A stretch of DNA of 64,000 nucleotides from Sphaerulina vaccinii. Lineage: Eukaryota; Ascomycota; Dothideomycetes; Mycosphaerellales; Mycosphaerellaceae. A program made the position numbers and the translations under genes. Positions 29,791 to 40,456 of this stretch are shown piece after piece. The stretch's first letter is position 1. Each line of letters starts with the position of its first letter. The stretch spans positions 1,612,001-1,676,000 of the forward strand of contig JAKUDP010000011.1 in assembly GCA_022570795.1 (NCBI GenBank). Direction: 5' to 3'. The notes under the pieces are model-generated. The model saw only the letters and a list, made by a program, of their open reading frames with translations. It had not been told where the DNA came from and did no database searches.

Positions 29791-32659
29791 CTACAGCCCA
29801 GGCGTCTCAGGAATAGTCCTCGAGCTCCTCCTGAGCTGTGCTCTCGTCCTAACTCCTGAACTACTCGCCTCGATCCGCGCAGGTGGAACATAATCCGAAA
29901 CGTTCCCATCATCAGGTTCCGGGTCGTCGGTCTCCGAGTCCATAGCAACTATCGTCGCAGCGGCTCGACGTGCTGCCATGTCGCGAGTTGCCATCTCCAT
30001 CTCCACGTTGTGCATTCCGTCCAGGACGTGCTGTCTAATAGCCTGCTCCCTGCGGAGCGACTGCTCCATTTCTCGTGCTGTTCGAAGCGCATCTAGCATT
30101 TGCTGAGGCGATGCGTGTGTCGACAGGACGCCTCCTAGGCCTGAGTCTCCTCCGATGGCTCTAACATCTGCCTCGCTGATGCCTGCGTCCGCCATGATTC
30201 GCATTGTCGCCGGGTTGCTCAGGATGCTTTGGAGCGTTGCTTGCCGTCGTGCGTCAAAGCTCATGGGGGCTGACAGTGCAGCTGGAGTGGCACTCGCTGG
30301 AGGTGGAGCTGGAGTGGAGATCGGTTGCACCCATGGGGGCCTACGTCCAGGTCTCGGATGGTGTCGATCTCTTATAGCCTGCAGACGTCGCTGGACCTCC
30401 TCTGCAGGAGCGTCCCTCCGAATCGCATCTCGTGCCGCAATCTGTGTCTCATCCAGCACAGAGTTTTGCATCGAAAGGGCCATATCCTCATCACTCATCA
30501 CCGGAGTGAGCTGCCTCGTAGGAGGCGAAGCAGCGCTGGCGGCAATCTGCCTTTCATTCTCCAATGCCTCCTTAAGCCATTGGTAGGTATTGTTGAAGTA
30601 CATGCCAACGCGGCCGGGACTAGACATCTTATCGAAGTTTCGACGAATAGACCTGAGCTTCGTCGTGTTGAGGCTGATCAGGTGTAGGCGCGCACAATAG
30701 CCAGCACAGTGCTCTGAGTTGCACTTGGTGCAGACCATGGTTCTTGGGAATGAACCAGAGTGCTGTTCTCGTTGAAGATCCAGGACTGCCTCTGCTTCGA
30801 GCCTGCGCGTCAGTGCTTTCAAGAGCGTGTCATCTATCAGGCGAAGCCAGACTCCTATCTTCGAGCATCTATTAGTACACAGCCGATCAGAGCCATACTC
30901 CCTGACATCCAGAGCCGCGAAGATGTGCGTACAGAGCTCATAGATGACGTCTGTGATACACTCCGTGATTGCGATCATGGGGCTGGAGTCACTCGGAGCA
31001 GCCTCCCGCGGGCTCGACTTATCGCCAGAGGGCGCTTCGCGCGAGGCGGTGGGACCAGTTCCTGGAGGGTATGCTTTCTTGTCCTTCGTCGTCGCGCTCT
31101 TAGCTGTAGATTCCGGTAACCCGAGATCTGAAATGCTCGGAAGCTTTGATATGCTCTTGCTTGCGGATGACTGCGGTGTTGTGTTCCGTAGTGATGGCAG
31201 TCTGCTTGGAGGCATATCGTGGCGTTGAACAGCTTGCATGCTAATGAGTTCAAGTCTGCCTTCGACCGCTTGGTCGAGCAGGGCACGAAGCTGTTGGCAA
31301 CCGGTCACGAACGCCAGCATAGCGCCATGAAACAGCGCTGAGCCAGCTCCAGATGCCTTAGATCTGTCTTCGTGTTCACGCATGGCCATCGAAGTTCGAG
31401 TTGCGGACGAGAGTTCGCGCATGAAGCTGGTGATCACCGTCGCTTTCACGTTGTCGAGTCGCATCGTGCCACTGTCTTGATGTCTAACTGCCGCATATGG
31501 TGTGCGATATCCTTTGATATCTTGTAGGGCATCATATGCGGGCGGCTCTCCTAGATTCGCCTTCCTTCGCTCAGCTTCCTCCTGTAGTGTGTCAGCACAA
31601 AGCCTACTGTTACATAGCGTCCGGCGTAGGACGAAAAGCCAGCAACAGCGCATCAAGAGACATACCTCGTTATCGAGACGTTGCAGGTCAGTCAGGTCGC
31701 TCTCCAAGACTTTTGAGATAGCCGTGGTGTGTTCGACCATGCTCTGCATGTTCTGGAGATGAGTGAACGTTGCAGTGCGCTGATCCTGTGCTACCTGTCT
31801 GTCCTTGAGCGCTCGAGCAAGAGCTTCTTGAGATTGGGTTCGCTCGTTGTCCAGCGCGGCCCTGTGTTCCTCCTCCAGCTTCTCCACGTGCCGTTGGTGA
31901 TCGGCCTCGAGAAAGTCCGCAAGTCTGCGCAGACGGATGCACTCTTTTTCCAGCTTGGAAACTGCTTTCTCCCGAGCAGTGATAAGCCGGAAAAGCAGGT
32001 CCTGGCGTAGCTGAGCCTCCTTGCGCTCGTGCGTGGTTCTGGTCTCAAGTAGTTCCTGCTGGAGCGCCGCGATCTGAGCGTCTTTGACAGAGATCTCGTC
32101 TTCGGCAGTACGGAATGCCTGAGCAGTTTAGTAGGCATATTCAATGCATGTCCGGCATGGAGCCTGTAGCATGACACGCGAGCGCACTGACCTTGTTCAG
32201 AAGCCGAGCATCTTCTTCACGCTGCCAAATATCCTCGTGGTTGTGCTCCCCTACCTGTCTGCGTCTCTTGCTGGTACGTAGACCATCATCATGCTCGCGC
32301 GCTCTCGACTTTGCAGCTCCATGATCGGTAGAGCACGATGGCGTTGCAGAGTCCCTCCGTTTCGACCCGAACACGAATGTGGTAGTAACCTTGCTGGCGT
32401 GAACAGGAGCTTTCCCAAACTTGGACGCAGCCAGTGGAGTGAGCGTGGGCGGAGGTGCGCGACATGTGTTCATGAGATGGCTGGGCAGTGACTGTGCTGG
32501 AGCTGACTGCTTAGAACTTCCGATGCCATGATTGATATTCACTGCGCCTTTAGTGACACTGATCTCCTTCGTAGCAGGTCGCGGAGTATTCATCGAAAAC
32601 GGCCGACTGCGACGTTGTTGGGCGATAGTCGACCGTTGTTTGGACTTGGAGTTGGTCAT
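29791..32659 (-). CDS. Large coiled-coil protein of unknown function
   Basis: Three exons: 32192-32659, 31666-32118 and 29791-31581, with introns of 73 bp (32119-32191) and 84 bp (31582-31665), giving 903 residues. The N-terminus is basic and Ser/Pro-rich with a likely nuclear signal (SKRRRQVG-like). Exon 2 is a long coiled coil (AFRTAEDEISVKDAQIAALQ through RRLADFLEADHQRHVEKLEE). The middle has a small Cys/His cluster, MVCTKCNSEHCAGYCARLHL, that could bind one metal. The C-terminal third is Ala/Arg/Met-rich with helices (VRAIGGDSGLGGVLST, LDALRTAREMEQSLRREQ) and an acidic tail. I do not recognise the family; a nuclear or cytoskeletal scaffold is a guess. The second intron is a multiple of three with no stop, so retention would keep the frame. 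Confidence 0.82.
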
Positions 32660-32990
32660 GTCGGAGCTGGAGCTGAGCTGAGCTTGTTCAGGGTATAGTG
32701 ATCGTGGTGGTGATGGTCATGTCATGTCATGGTTTGATGTGCATCTCATCTTTCACAGAAGACAGAAGACATTGACCTCAGCAGTCACTGCATCTTCAGT
32801 CCATTACCGTCGCGAGTTCACAAAGGTGGAAGGTGACCACCGTGATGAGGTGAGAAGGCGGGAAGGCAGCCGCGTCCATCATCCCCGGTCAGGAGATCGA
32901 CATGGTTCGCGTCGAATTGTCGCGTCGACCAGCGTCTTCCTCGTCGTGCACGACATCAACATCAAAAGCAACATCAGCACCAGTCTGATC
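32660..32990. promoter_or_regulatory. Divergent intergenic region
   Basis: 331 bp between the coiled-coil gene and the preferred start of the helix-hairpin-helix gene. It contains short repeats GGTGGTGATGGTCATGTCAT near 32706; nothing assignable. Confidence 0.45.
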
Positions 32991-33896
32991 ATGTCACTGG
33001 ACGACAAGTATCGTATAGATGTGATCACGAAAGAAGCATTTGCAGATGCCCTCAAGGACTATCCAGAATGTGTGCCATTTCGAGCAATCGATTATGAAGA
33101 CCTCCGATACGTGATTATACCGAAGAGTGTAGCAGCAAGACAAGAATCTGGCAAGCCTGAACTCGACAAGAGTGAAGTTGTGTCTCTCGTGCAATGGAAG
33201 TTGAGCCATGGGACCTTCCGACCAAAGCTCAAGCAGCTTGTGGAGTCCAATTCAGAAGATATGGTCAAGGAGAAAACAGCAGCTGCTTTCTCGTCCTTCG
33301 ATGAATCACTAGAGACTTTGAAGTCCTCAATCAAAGAACTGTCTACATTGAAGGGTATTGGTCCAGCCACTGCAAGTTTACTGTTGAGTGTTGCATTTCC
33401 CAGCACCGCTCCTTTCTTCTCAGACGAGCTCTTCCGATGGGCATTCTGGGAAGAAGGGAAGGGCAAAGGCTGGGACAGGCTGATCAAGTACTCGGCAAAG
33501 GAGTACCACGACCTGTACAGCAAGGTGCAGGAACTCCGAGGGCGTCATGATTGGGCAGCTGTTGATATCGAGAAGGTGGCGTTCGTGCTCGGGTACCGAT
33601 CAAGCCACAACTCGTCGATCTCAGACAAGATAGAGAAAGGCACCATAGTTCCCGTGGGTGCAGGCAAAGAAAAGATGGAAGCTCGTGAGAAGTCGGCCAA
33701 GAAGCGTGCTGGGCTTGATGTAGAAGAATCTCCTCCGCCTAGCAAGAAGGCTAAGATGGAGGATGAGAATTCCGAAAACATCAAGATCAAAAAAGAACTC
33801 AAGCAGAAGAGCGACACAGCGAAACGTTCGAAAACACCAAAAGCACCAACACCTGGCAAGCGCTCGTCGTCGCGGCTCAAGGAGAAGGCGCCGTGA
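32991..33896 (+). CDS. Helix-hairpin-helix domain protein of unknown function
   Basis: 301 residues from MSLDDKYRIDVITKEAF. The frame extends upstream to 32724, but those 89 residues are leader-like. The central LKGIGPATASLLLSVAFPST is a helix-hairpin-helix as in DNA glycosylases, followed by APFFSDELFRWAFWEEGKGKG and YHDLYSKVQELRGR, giving an all-helical glycosylase-like core. The catalytic Lys/Asp of HhH-GPD enzymes is not evident, so base-excision activity should not be assumed. The C-terminal 90 residues are disordered and strongly basic with repeated nuclear-signal-like patches (SKKAKM, KRSKTPKAPTPGKRSS). It is probably a nuclear, DNA-associated protein; this family is common in ascomycetes but uncharacterised as far as I know. 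It is divergent from the coiled-coil gene. Confidence 0.78.
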   Translation: MSLDDKYRIDVITKEAFADALKDYPECVPFRAIDYEDLRYVIIPKSVAARQESGKPELDKSEVVSLVQWKLSHGTFRPKLKQLVESNSEDMVKEKTAAAFSSFDESLETLKSSIKELSTLKGIGPATASLLLSVAFPSTAPFFSDELFRWAFWEEGKGKGWDRLIKYSAKEYHDLYSKVQELRGRHDWAAVDIEKVAFVLGYRSSHNSSISDKIEKGTIVPVGAGKEKMEAREKSAKKRAGLDVEESPPPSKKAKMEDENSENIKIKKELKQKSDTAKRSKTPKAPTPGKRSSSRLKEKAP

Positions 33897-35217
33897 AAAC
33901 GACCACACCAACATTGCTATGTCGGCTGAGCAAGCTGAACGGAACCTATCAATACTGGGGTCGAAATACATTTGGGAAGCCTCATGAGCTTACGAACATA
34001 TTCCTAGGACCTGCGTTCTATCCATCTTGACGATGAGTTCCATCGTTCATCGGTCCCATGGAGCCGCCAATACAAATCGTCCTTCGGAAGCCGAGCCTGA
34101 TGCTGGCAGGCATGGACGATACAGCGTACTCACGCATGGGACCTGGCATGAATTGGATGAAGTCAGGAACTGTTGCGCGGATAGCCGAAAACACCGAATA
34201 TAAGCCAAGAATACGAGAAACTAGCCCTCTAGGCTTGTGCAGAGATTTCTTAGATCTTGGCGAGCAATTTAGTATATAGAACGCACTATAGATTGCTCAG
34301 AACAATTAGTTGTTAACTCCTACACGATCTGATCCATACATTCCAATATTTATGAAATTGCCAAGCAATTACGTAGCCGACTGCCTCGCATCAGGAACAA
34401 CTCCAAGACATAGGTTGTGGTGTGCGCCGGAAACTGGAATCCGGCTGCGATGTTGTTGATCACGCCACACTCCTATCCAAGCATATCAGGCGCTGTCTGA
34501 GTGGACAGATGTTCATGTGATGCGTCTTATGCATAGACTTAGAGGATGCGTGCCCGCCAGCATCTCGGCCTCGAGGTCAATATACACCTCCTCGCGCCAT
34601 TACATGCTTGCTAGCTATTCCGGGAACACTCCGGGTTTTCAGGTGGGCTGGTGTAAGCAGAGTGAATACACAGCGCCAGTGTATGGCTAGGACGTATCCT
34701 ACGATCTCGTTCGGTATGCGATGTGCATAGGAACAGAAGGCTAATTGCAGCCACAATCCCCGAATGTGCTAGCATAGGCAGTGACCCAATCGATCTGCCT
34801 GCTGTAGCCTGCCGTTATCATATATTCAGCTGTTGTTTGGCTGAGGCCACGCCATGGCCTAAGATCGAGGGGACGCGCTATGTGATGCGTATCGTCGACT
34901 TCGGAGGCCGAGCTCAGTTCACGTAAGACCAAGTTCTCTATACAAGCTTTGGGTCTTGTCGCATAGCAGTACTTAGGCTTCGCCAGCTATGCTACGGCAT
35001 TGATTACATTCAAGGCTTTCACATCGACATCGGAGGAAGTGGTCTTCCTAAGTGATCGTCGAAACGAATCGCAAACATGAAGCTTCGACCTGCCGAGCTC
35101 GGCCGAGCGACCTCCAACCCACTTCAGTTCATCAATGACTTCAGATCCAATGTCGCAAAGTCGATCAACACCACTTCCGAATGCATATCCAGCTCGAAAC
35201 ACGACGCGGCTCTCGAG
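33897..35217. other. Intergenic, no gene seen
   Basis: About 1.3 kb with many stops in all frames and no recognisable protein or RNA gene. Slightly AT-richer patch at 34255-34375. Confidence 0.5.
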
Positions 35218-36585
35218 ATGGCCACTAAGACGATGGCTGCATGGGCGGCCAACTTGCAACCATCGGCAATTCCTAGCACAGTGCAGAAGGCCGCCTCAAG
35301 ATCACTATACAATTACATTGGGTGTACCATTGGCGGCTCCCAGCATTCCACCGTCCTGAAAGTACAAGAGAGCCTTAGTGAATACTTCGGCAAGCCAACG
35401 AGCACCATCTATGGCAACAGCGGAACACTCCGAACAGACTCTCCACATGCCGCTCTGCTCAATGGTATAGCTTCACATGTCCATGACTACGACGACACAC
35501 ATCTCTCCACCATCATTCACCCGACCGGGCCTATCGCCTCTGCCGTGCTAGCTTATTCCGAAGGCAGAAGTGTATCAGGCTCCGACCTCATCACAGCCCT
35601 CACAGCAGGCATTGAGACATCATGCAAGCTCGGTCTGGCTGTCTGGCCGTCCCACTACGATCTCGGCTGGCACATTACCTCAACAACCGGCTCCATTGGC
35701 GCAGCCGTCGCTCTGTCCAAGCTGATGAACCTTACCGAATCGCAAACTGTACATGCTATCGGCATTGCAGCGACACAGATCACAGGTCTTCGTGAGATGT
35801 TCGGCTCAGATACGAAGGCCTTCCACGTCGGTCGCGCGGCTCAGAACGGTCTACTCGCAGCACAACTCGCCAGTAAAGGCTTCACATCTAGTGAAGCCGC
35901 GCTTGAAGCAAAGCGTGGTTGGGCGAATGTTGTTCTTGGCTCAACGACACAGACTCCACAGTTTGACAAGTACTGCTCACTCGAAAGTCCCGAAGGCCTT
36001 GGCAACACTTGGGAAGTGGAACGGAATGCCTTCAAACCCTTCCCTTGTGGCATCGTCTGTCATCCTGCGATTGACGGCGCCATACAACTTCACCAGCAGC
36101 TTCGCGCCAAGAAGGCTAGAGTTGAAGATGTCGAAAGCGTGGACATCATGGTGCATCCTCTTGTCATCGAACTCACATCGAAACGCACTCCCAAAGACGG
36201 CCTCGAAGGCAAGTTCTCCGTCTTCCACGGCGCAGCTGTCGGCCTTATATACGGCAAAGCCTCGCCGGTCGTATACGCAGATGCTGTTGTCACCGACTCC
36301 AGCGTCATTGCTGTGCGAGACAAGATCGAAGCGAACATCGACGAGAGCCTGGGAGCAGCTGAGTGTCTGATCACAGTGACCCTCAAGAATGGTGGAGTGC
36401 TACAGACGCATGTTGAACATGCTGTTGGCTCGCTGGAGAAGCCTATGACTGACTTACAGCTGACGAGGAATTTCTTGGACCAGTGTACTTTGGTGCTTGG
36501 AGAGCAAGGCGCCGATCAGGCTAGTACATTGGCTTGGAAGATTGGGGAGTCGAGAGATGTTGGTGAGATGCTTAAGTACTTCTAG
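35218..36585 (+). CDS. MmgE/PrpD family protein
   Basis: 455 residues from MATKTMAAWAANLQPSAIPS. The frame is open from 35077 but the first 47 residues are outside the family. The family signature runs throughout: YIGCTIGGSQHSTV, DSPHAALLNGIASHVHDYDDTH, HPTGPIASAVLA, GIETSCKLGL, GWHITSTTGSIGAAVALSKL, EMFGSDTKAFHVGRAAQNGL and FKPFPCGIVCHPAIDGAI. This superfamily holds 2-methylcitrate dehydratase and cis-aconitate decarboxylase. Fungal copies with HVHDYDDTH and the PCG..HPAID motif are often annotated only as MmgE/PrpD, and the substrate cannot be deduced. The location is probably cytosolic, with no targeting signal at this start. It is not adjacent to methylcitrate-cycle genes, so no pathway role follows from context. 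Confidence 0.92.
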   Translation: MATKTMAAWAANLQPSAIPSTVQKAASRSLYNYIGCTIGGSQHSTVLKVQESLSEYFGKPTSTIYGNSGTLRTDSPHAALLNGIASHVHDYDDTHLSTIIHPTGPIASAVLAYSEGRSVSGSDLITALTAGIETSCKLGLAVWPSHYDLGWHITSTTGSIGAAVALSKLMNLTESQTVHAIGIAATQITGLREMFGSDTKAFHVGRAAQNGLLAAQLASKGFTSSEAALEAKRGWANVVLGSTTQTPQFDKYCSLESPEGLGNTWEVERNAFKPFPCGIVCHPAIDGAIQLHQQLRAKKARVEDVESVDIMVHPLVIELTSKRTPKDGLEGKFSVFHGAAVGLIYGKASPVVYADAVVTDSSVIAVRDKIEANIDESLGAAECLITVTLKNGGVLQTHVEHAVGSLEKPMTDLQLTRNFLDQCTLVLGEQGADQASTLAWKIGESRDVGEMLKYF

Positions 36586-36983
36586 TCATTCTCTCAACAG
36601 GACGGAGTGAGCATGAGCGATATTCCACAGATCAATAGTAGATCCGTAAGTCGTCGCTAGAGCAGGAGTGCATCTGCGACATCGGCTTCTTTGACACTGT
36701 ACATGCCCCACTTCCACTTCAGGGCACTTGATTTCGCTTGCTTCGATGAACTGCTTCACTGTCACATATGGAGGATCTGATCTGACCTTCAATGTTTACC
36801 GATGTCAAGTAATCGTCCTGGTCCACTACTACAGGCATGCTAGTTATGCCCTGTAGTCACTCCTTCCGAGCTCGGAGCTGAGCACCCAAGCTGTTTGCTG
36901 ACATTATCACCTTTAACTTCTTACAATCCAGGTCCAAACGAAGAACGAAGAAAGAACGAAGTTCTCGGCAACCACATTCCTAG
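36586..36983. other. Intergenic, no gene seen
   Basis: 398 bp between same-strand genes; promoter of the gene at 36984. A CTAC/GTAG-rich patch is present but nothing assignable. Confidence 0.5.
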
Positions 36984-37715
36984 ATGGCACGAACCACTCC
37001 AACCGCAGAAGAGACCACCACTCTCTTCCAAGCAATCGAACAAGACTTCCCATCCACAACCCTCGGCAACGAGAAATGGTACATCCTCCTCCTCTCCGCC
37101 CTAGTAGCAGGCGGCCACCCAGGCAAAGCTCCAGATCTCTACAAATACCTCTTATCCAGACCCGAGTACTCAACACCCGAGCAGCGCCAAGCTCTCGTCA
37201 AACGACTCCGTGAAGTTCTAGTGAAACTTGTTCCAATCGTCGGCGTAGTGAAACCTCTCGAGTCAATCTTCTGCATCGCTGAGATCGAGAGACCTGAAGA
37301 TCGCGACTTGAGCTTTTCGCGCGAACACTGGTCTTCTGGCCCAGAAAACTCAGCTCGAGGTGCAGCCTGGCTCTCTCAGATCTATAAGCACAACCACGCA
37401 GCTACAGAATCCACGTTATCTGCACATGAAGACTTCGAATGGATTTCGCGGGAGATCACTTATGGACTGTTCCTGTCAGATCACTCGATACTCGGACCAG
37501 TGGAGACTGAGATCATCGTTGTTTCGGGCATAGCGATACAGAACCTGCCCCGTGAGACAGGATGGCATTTACGTGGCATTCGGAGGATAGGTGTTTCGTC
37601 AGCAGATGTAGAGGCTATTCAACAATGTGTTGAGAAGGTTGCTGAGTATTGTGGTTTGGTGTTGGATCGTATACCAAGGGTGAAGGATATTGAGCATGAG
37701 GTTGCCTTTGATTGA
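36984..37715 (+). CDS. Carboxymuconolactone-decarboxylase-like (AhpD-fold) protein
   Basis: 243 residues, one exon. The N-terminal helical part (EKWYILLLSALVAGGHPGKAPDLYKYL, then RLREVLVKLVPIVGVVKPLE) and the C-terminal ETEIIVVSGIAIQNLPRETG with WHLRGIRRIGVSSADVEAIQ match the CMD-like helical fold of a fungal subfamily. The CxxC pair of peroxidase-type AhpD proteins is absent, so a peroxidase role is unlikely. It may be a lactone- or keto-acid-processing enzyme, but that is inference. It lies downstream of MmgE/PrpD on the same strand; co-regulation is possible but not shown. Confidence 0.72.
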   Translation: MARTTPTAEETTTLFQAIEQDFPSTTLGNEKWYILLLSALVAGGHPGKAPDLYKYLLSRPEYSTPEQRQALVKRLREVLVKLVPIVGVVKPLESIFCIAEIERPEDRDLSFSREHWSSGPENSARGAAWLSQIYKHNHAATESTLSAHEDFEWISREITYGLFLSDHSILGPVETEIIVVSGIAIQNLPRETGWHLRGIRRIGVSSADVEAIQQCVEKVAEYCGLVLDRIPRVKDIEHEVAFD

Positions 37716-38346
37716 AGCTGGTAGACTTATGATATAGAGACCTACTGCAGAATAGCTTCTTGCCCTCCCATACATTCTGAATGCCTGTATCGCTTTCCTA
37801 GAACGAAGTCCTCTGGCTGTACTGGCATGGTCTCAGTCCCAGCTTCATGCACCGAACTTTTAAGCCATGTAGACGTCTACTGCTTGTGCCTATATGTTGT
37901 TTCCCCAGATAGCTCTTCCGGTTTGTGCCTGCGGTATCGCGCCGTGTCTCTATGGAGGAGGCCTACAACTCGTATGTTAGCGTGTGCACTACGTTGAGCA
38001 TAAGTAGCGACATACTCAGGACAGAACGAGGTATTCAAGGGCTTCCTCCCTTGAGTGGGTACGGAATGGTTGGTCTGCCTAAGAGAGCTTAGCTATTATA
38101 GTCAATCTATCAAGATGCTTCACTCACCATAGCTGCTGGAACTGTGGGTATACGATTCGCTTTTCAGGTCAATATTCGTGCTTAATGTGTACTGACCGGA
38201 AGGAGATTTTGAAGTTCGAGGTATCAGTCACCTTGTTTGCTACAGAAGTGACCAGGAACCCACATTGAAGTTGCCCTGGAGACAGCACAAGACGATACTC
38301 GATTCTTGGCATTGTATAGATAATCACATGAATTCGAGGACACTGT
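37716..38346. other. Convergent 3' flank, no gene seen
   Basis: 631 bp between the CMD-like gene and the enoyl-CoA isomerase. A continuation of the isomerase frame to 38169 exists only if its last intron is read through; nothing else is supported. Confidence 0.5.
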
Positions 38347-39281
38347 CTAGATCTTCGACGAACGATTCTTCCTTTTCGCTGTAGCATTGTCAGCATCACG
38401 CCAGCAAGGATATAAGATAAACACTCACCGGCAAGCTCATCCATCTTCGCCTTCATCCTAACCATGGGCTCTCCCTCAACAAACCTCTCGGCCAACGCAT
38501 CCATCGAATCATACAGTGCCAGAACTCTTGCATCACGCGTCGCCTTATTCGATAACCTCTTCATCTCCATCATAGACTTCCCACTCCTCTCCTTCAACAT
38601 CTCCTTAAGATAATTATGCACCTCAGCATGAAAGTTCTCCTTCGGGAAGATCTTATTGACAAGACCAGCCTCCTTCAATTCTTCCACAGTAGCTTTACCG
38701 CCGAACAATAGCCAGTCATTGGCACGATGCGAACCCATACTCTGCTGCCAGTTCACCGCACTTCCATTCTCCGGCACAAGTCCCATTTGCGAGAACGTTA
38801 CTTGCAACCAAGCACCTTCTGCCGCATACAGAAGATCACTCGAGCCTTGGAACCAAGCTGCTCCGGCTCCTACACCTGGACCGTTGAGTGCGGTGATCAA
38901 GACTTTCTTGTGGTCAATCATGGCTCGGACGAGTTCCATTCCCACTGCGAACCTTTGCATCCAGAAGATCTTCTTTTGGCCATCGTTCTTGAAAGTTTGA
39001 GGAGTGTTTGCAATTCCGGTGACATCTGCTCCGGAAGCAAAGAATCGTCCTTCGCCGGTAATGACAGTAAAAGTCGTGTCGGGATGATTGTCAAGTTCAC
39101 GGAGAGCAGCGATTGTATCTTCTATCAAGCTGCCACCGAAGGAGTTCAGTTGCTTGGGTCTATTGAACTGGAAATAGATGTGTTAGTCCATTGTTGATGC
39201 CATAAGGTGAAGTTATTGTACCTTGATTGTCCCGATACCGTCTTGGATCGTAACGATGATGTCTGTATATTTCTGCGCCAT
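38347..39281 (-). CDS. Enoyl-CoA hydratase/isomerase, peroxisomal delta3,delta2-enoyl-CoA isomerase type
   Basis: Three exons: 39222-39281, 38429-39167 and 38347-38378, with introns of 54 bp (39168-39221) and 50 bp (38379-38428), giving 276 residues. It begins MAQKYTDIIVTIQDGIGTIK, then FNRPKQLNSFGGSLIEDTIA. The oxyanion-hole motifs are GRFFASGADVTGI and ALNGPGVGAGAAW. The catalytic acid is the Glu in SQMGLVPENGSAVNWQQ, the position used by yeast Eci1. The last exon is only 32 bases and encodes AKRKNRSSKI, a C-terminus close to a peroxisomal type-1 signal (SKI). Reading through the intron would replace this with a long unrelated tail. The enzyme moves double bonds of unsaturated acyl-CoAs so they can enter beta-oxidation. 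Confidence 0.9.
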
Positions 39282-40121
39282 CTTGCCTGGTATAAAGTTT
39301 ATGGTGTACGGCGAGCACTATCTTGTATCCTTTGAATCTGCTGCAGCCCTACGTTGATGTGATAGAAGTGTGCAAGGTGTCTGACATGTTCTCTTCGATC
39401 CTCTGATCATCCTTGTCCCGAACACAACCTCGGTTCGCATTTGTGTGAGGCTGGTGAACTTGTGGCGCAGTCGACGTGTCCTGGTCTTGGAAACGCGTCT
39501 ACAAATCTCTTCGCGTATTCTCATGCTCATCAACCTACGACCAAGATCAACCCATCTAGAATCGAGTCCATCGAAACACTGCATTGAGTATCCGCATCCT
39601 CAGATCTGTCATTGGATATGTCGAAGATTCAAGAAAGTGTGCAATATCCCCTTTGCCACGAGGTCATGAACACCCAGCAATGTCTCCAGCCTATGGCACG
39701 CAGAGAACGGCGCTCATAGCCTGGCTCAGTATCAAGATACTGGCTGCAGCTTCGACGTCTGGTCCTGCTGCATCTGATATGTCAGCAGCTCTTGGGTCTT
39801 TCGACATGTCAGCAACACGCTAGGGCACGCCTCGCTCAGATTGACTAAGTAAGCTTGACACTGGCTGATGCAGAGAAGGGCGGTTTGTTCGGCCCTCCAA
39901 AAGTCTGCTATTACAGAGTGCAAAAGGGTACAGTTAGTGGAGAGAAGCTGGTTCATCTTATCGAGGATACACAATGACCTGATATATTTCGTGCCTAGCT
40001 CGTCGCATTGACATCTCTCGTTGAGCTGTTCTCGTCCTCCTTCAGCCTGGTCAGCAGCTTCTCGTCCAGGTTGGTCGCATCGCTTTCGTCTCTCGGGGTA
40101 TCAAAGGTATGAGAGACTCTT
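39282..40121. other. Intergenic, no gene seen
   Basis: 840 bp. Short overlapping frames only; no motif recognised. The right end is probably the 3' UTR of the Cys-rich gene. Confidence 0.5.
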
Positions 40122-40456
40122 CTAGCAGCAACAGCAATCATCGACGGCGTGGCAGCAACCCTCCATGCATTCGCAACAGATGAAGCAAGCGCACAGATCG
40201 ACTACAAGAAATCAGCATACGCGCGAGAGGTAGATGAAGCCAGTGTGTACGTACGAATGATACCACCTCCACGCATGCCTAGGAAAGTGCGCTTTGGCTG
40301 TTCCTTGACACAGGTCTGCCGAATGTCAGTACGGAGTCGCGCCTTCGAAGATACAGAGCTCACCTCTGCAGCTGCCGAGCTGTTCTCACTTGGGGCAGCT
40401 GGAGTCATTTGGCTTGGTGCTTGGTACTGCATCTCGATGTCGTTTGGAGCAGGCAT
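40122..40456 (-). CDS. Small cysteine-rich protein, CYSTM-like
   Basis: Three exons: 40364-40456, 40255-40315 and 40122-40201, with introns of 48 bp (40316-40363) and 53 bp (40202-40254). Exon lengths sum to 234, giving 77 residues. The protein starts MPAPNDIEMQYQAPSQMTPA, has a conserved-looking core CVKEQPKRTFLGMRGGGI, and ends in ILDLCACFICCECMEGCC and HAVDDCCCC. Eleven cysteines fall in the last 26 residues. The proline/glutamine-rich soluble head with a short Cys-dense, partly hydrophobic tail resembles CYSTM-type stress-linked small membrane proteins; the assignment is by pattern only. No single exon exceeds 31 codons, so it is easily missed. All four splice sites are GT-AG and the phases agree. 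Confidence 0.78.

Noticed and set aside
32724..32990. Upstream 89-codon extension of the helix-hairpin-helix protein
   Set aside because: Composition is leader-like, it runs into the divergent promoter, and the family-like sequence begins after MSLDDKYRIDV.
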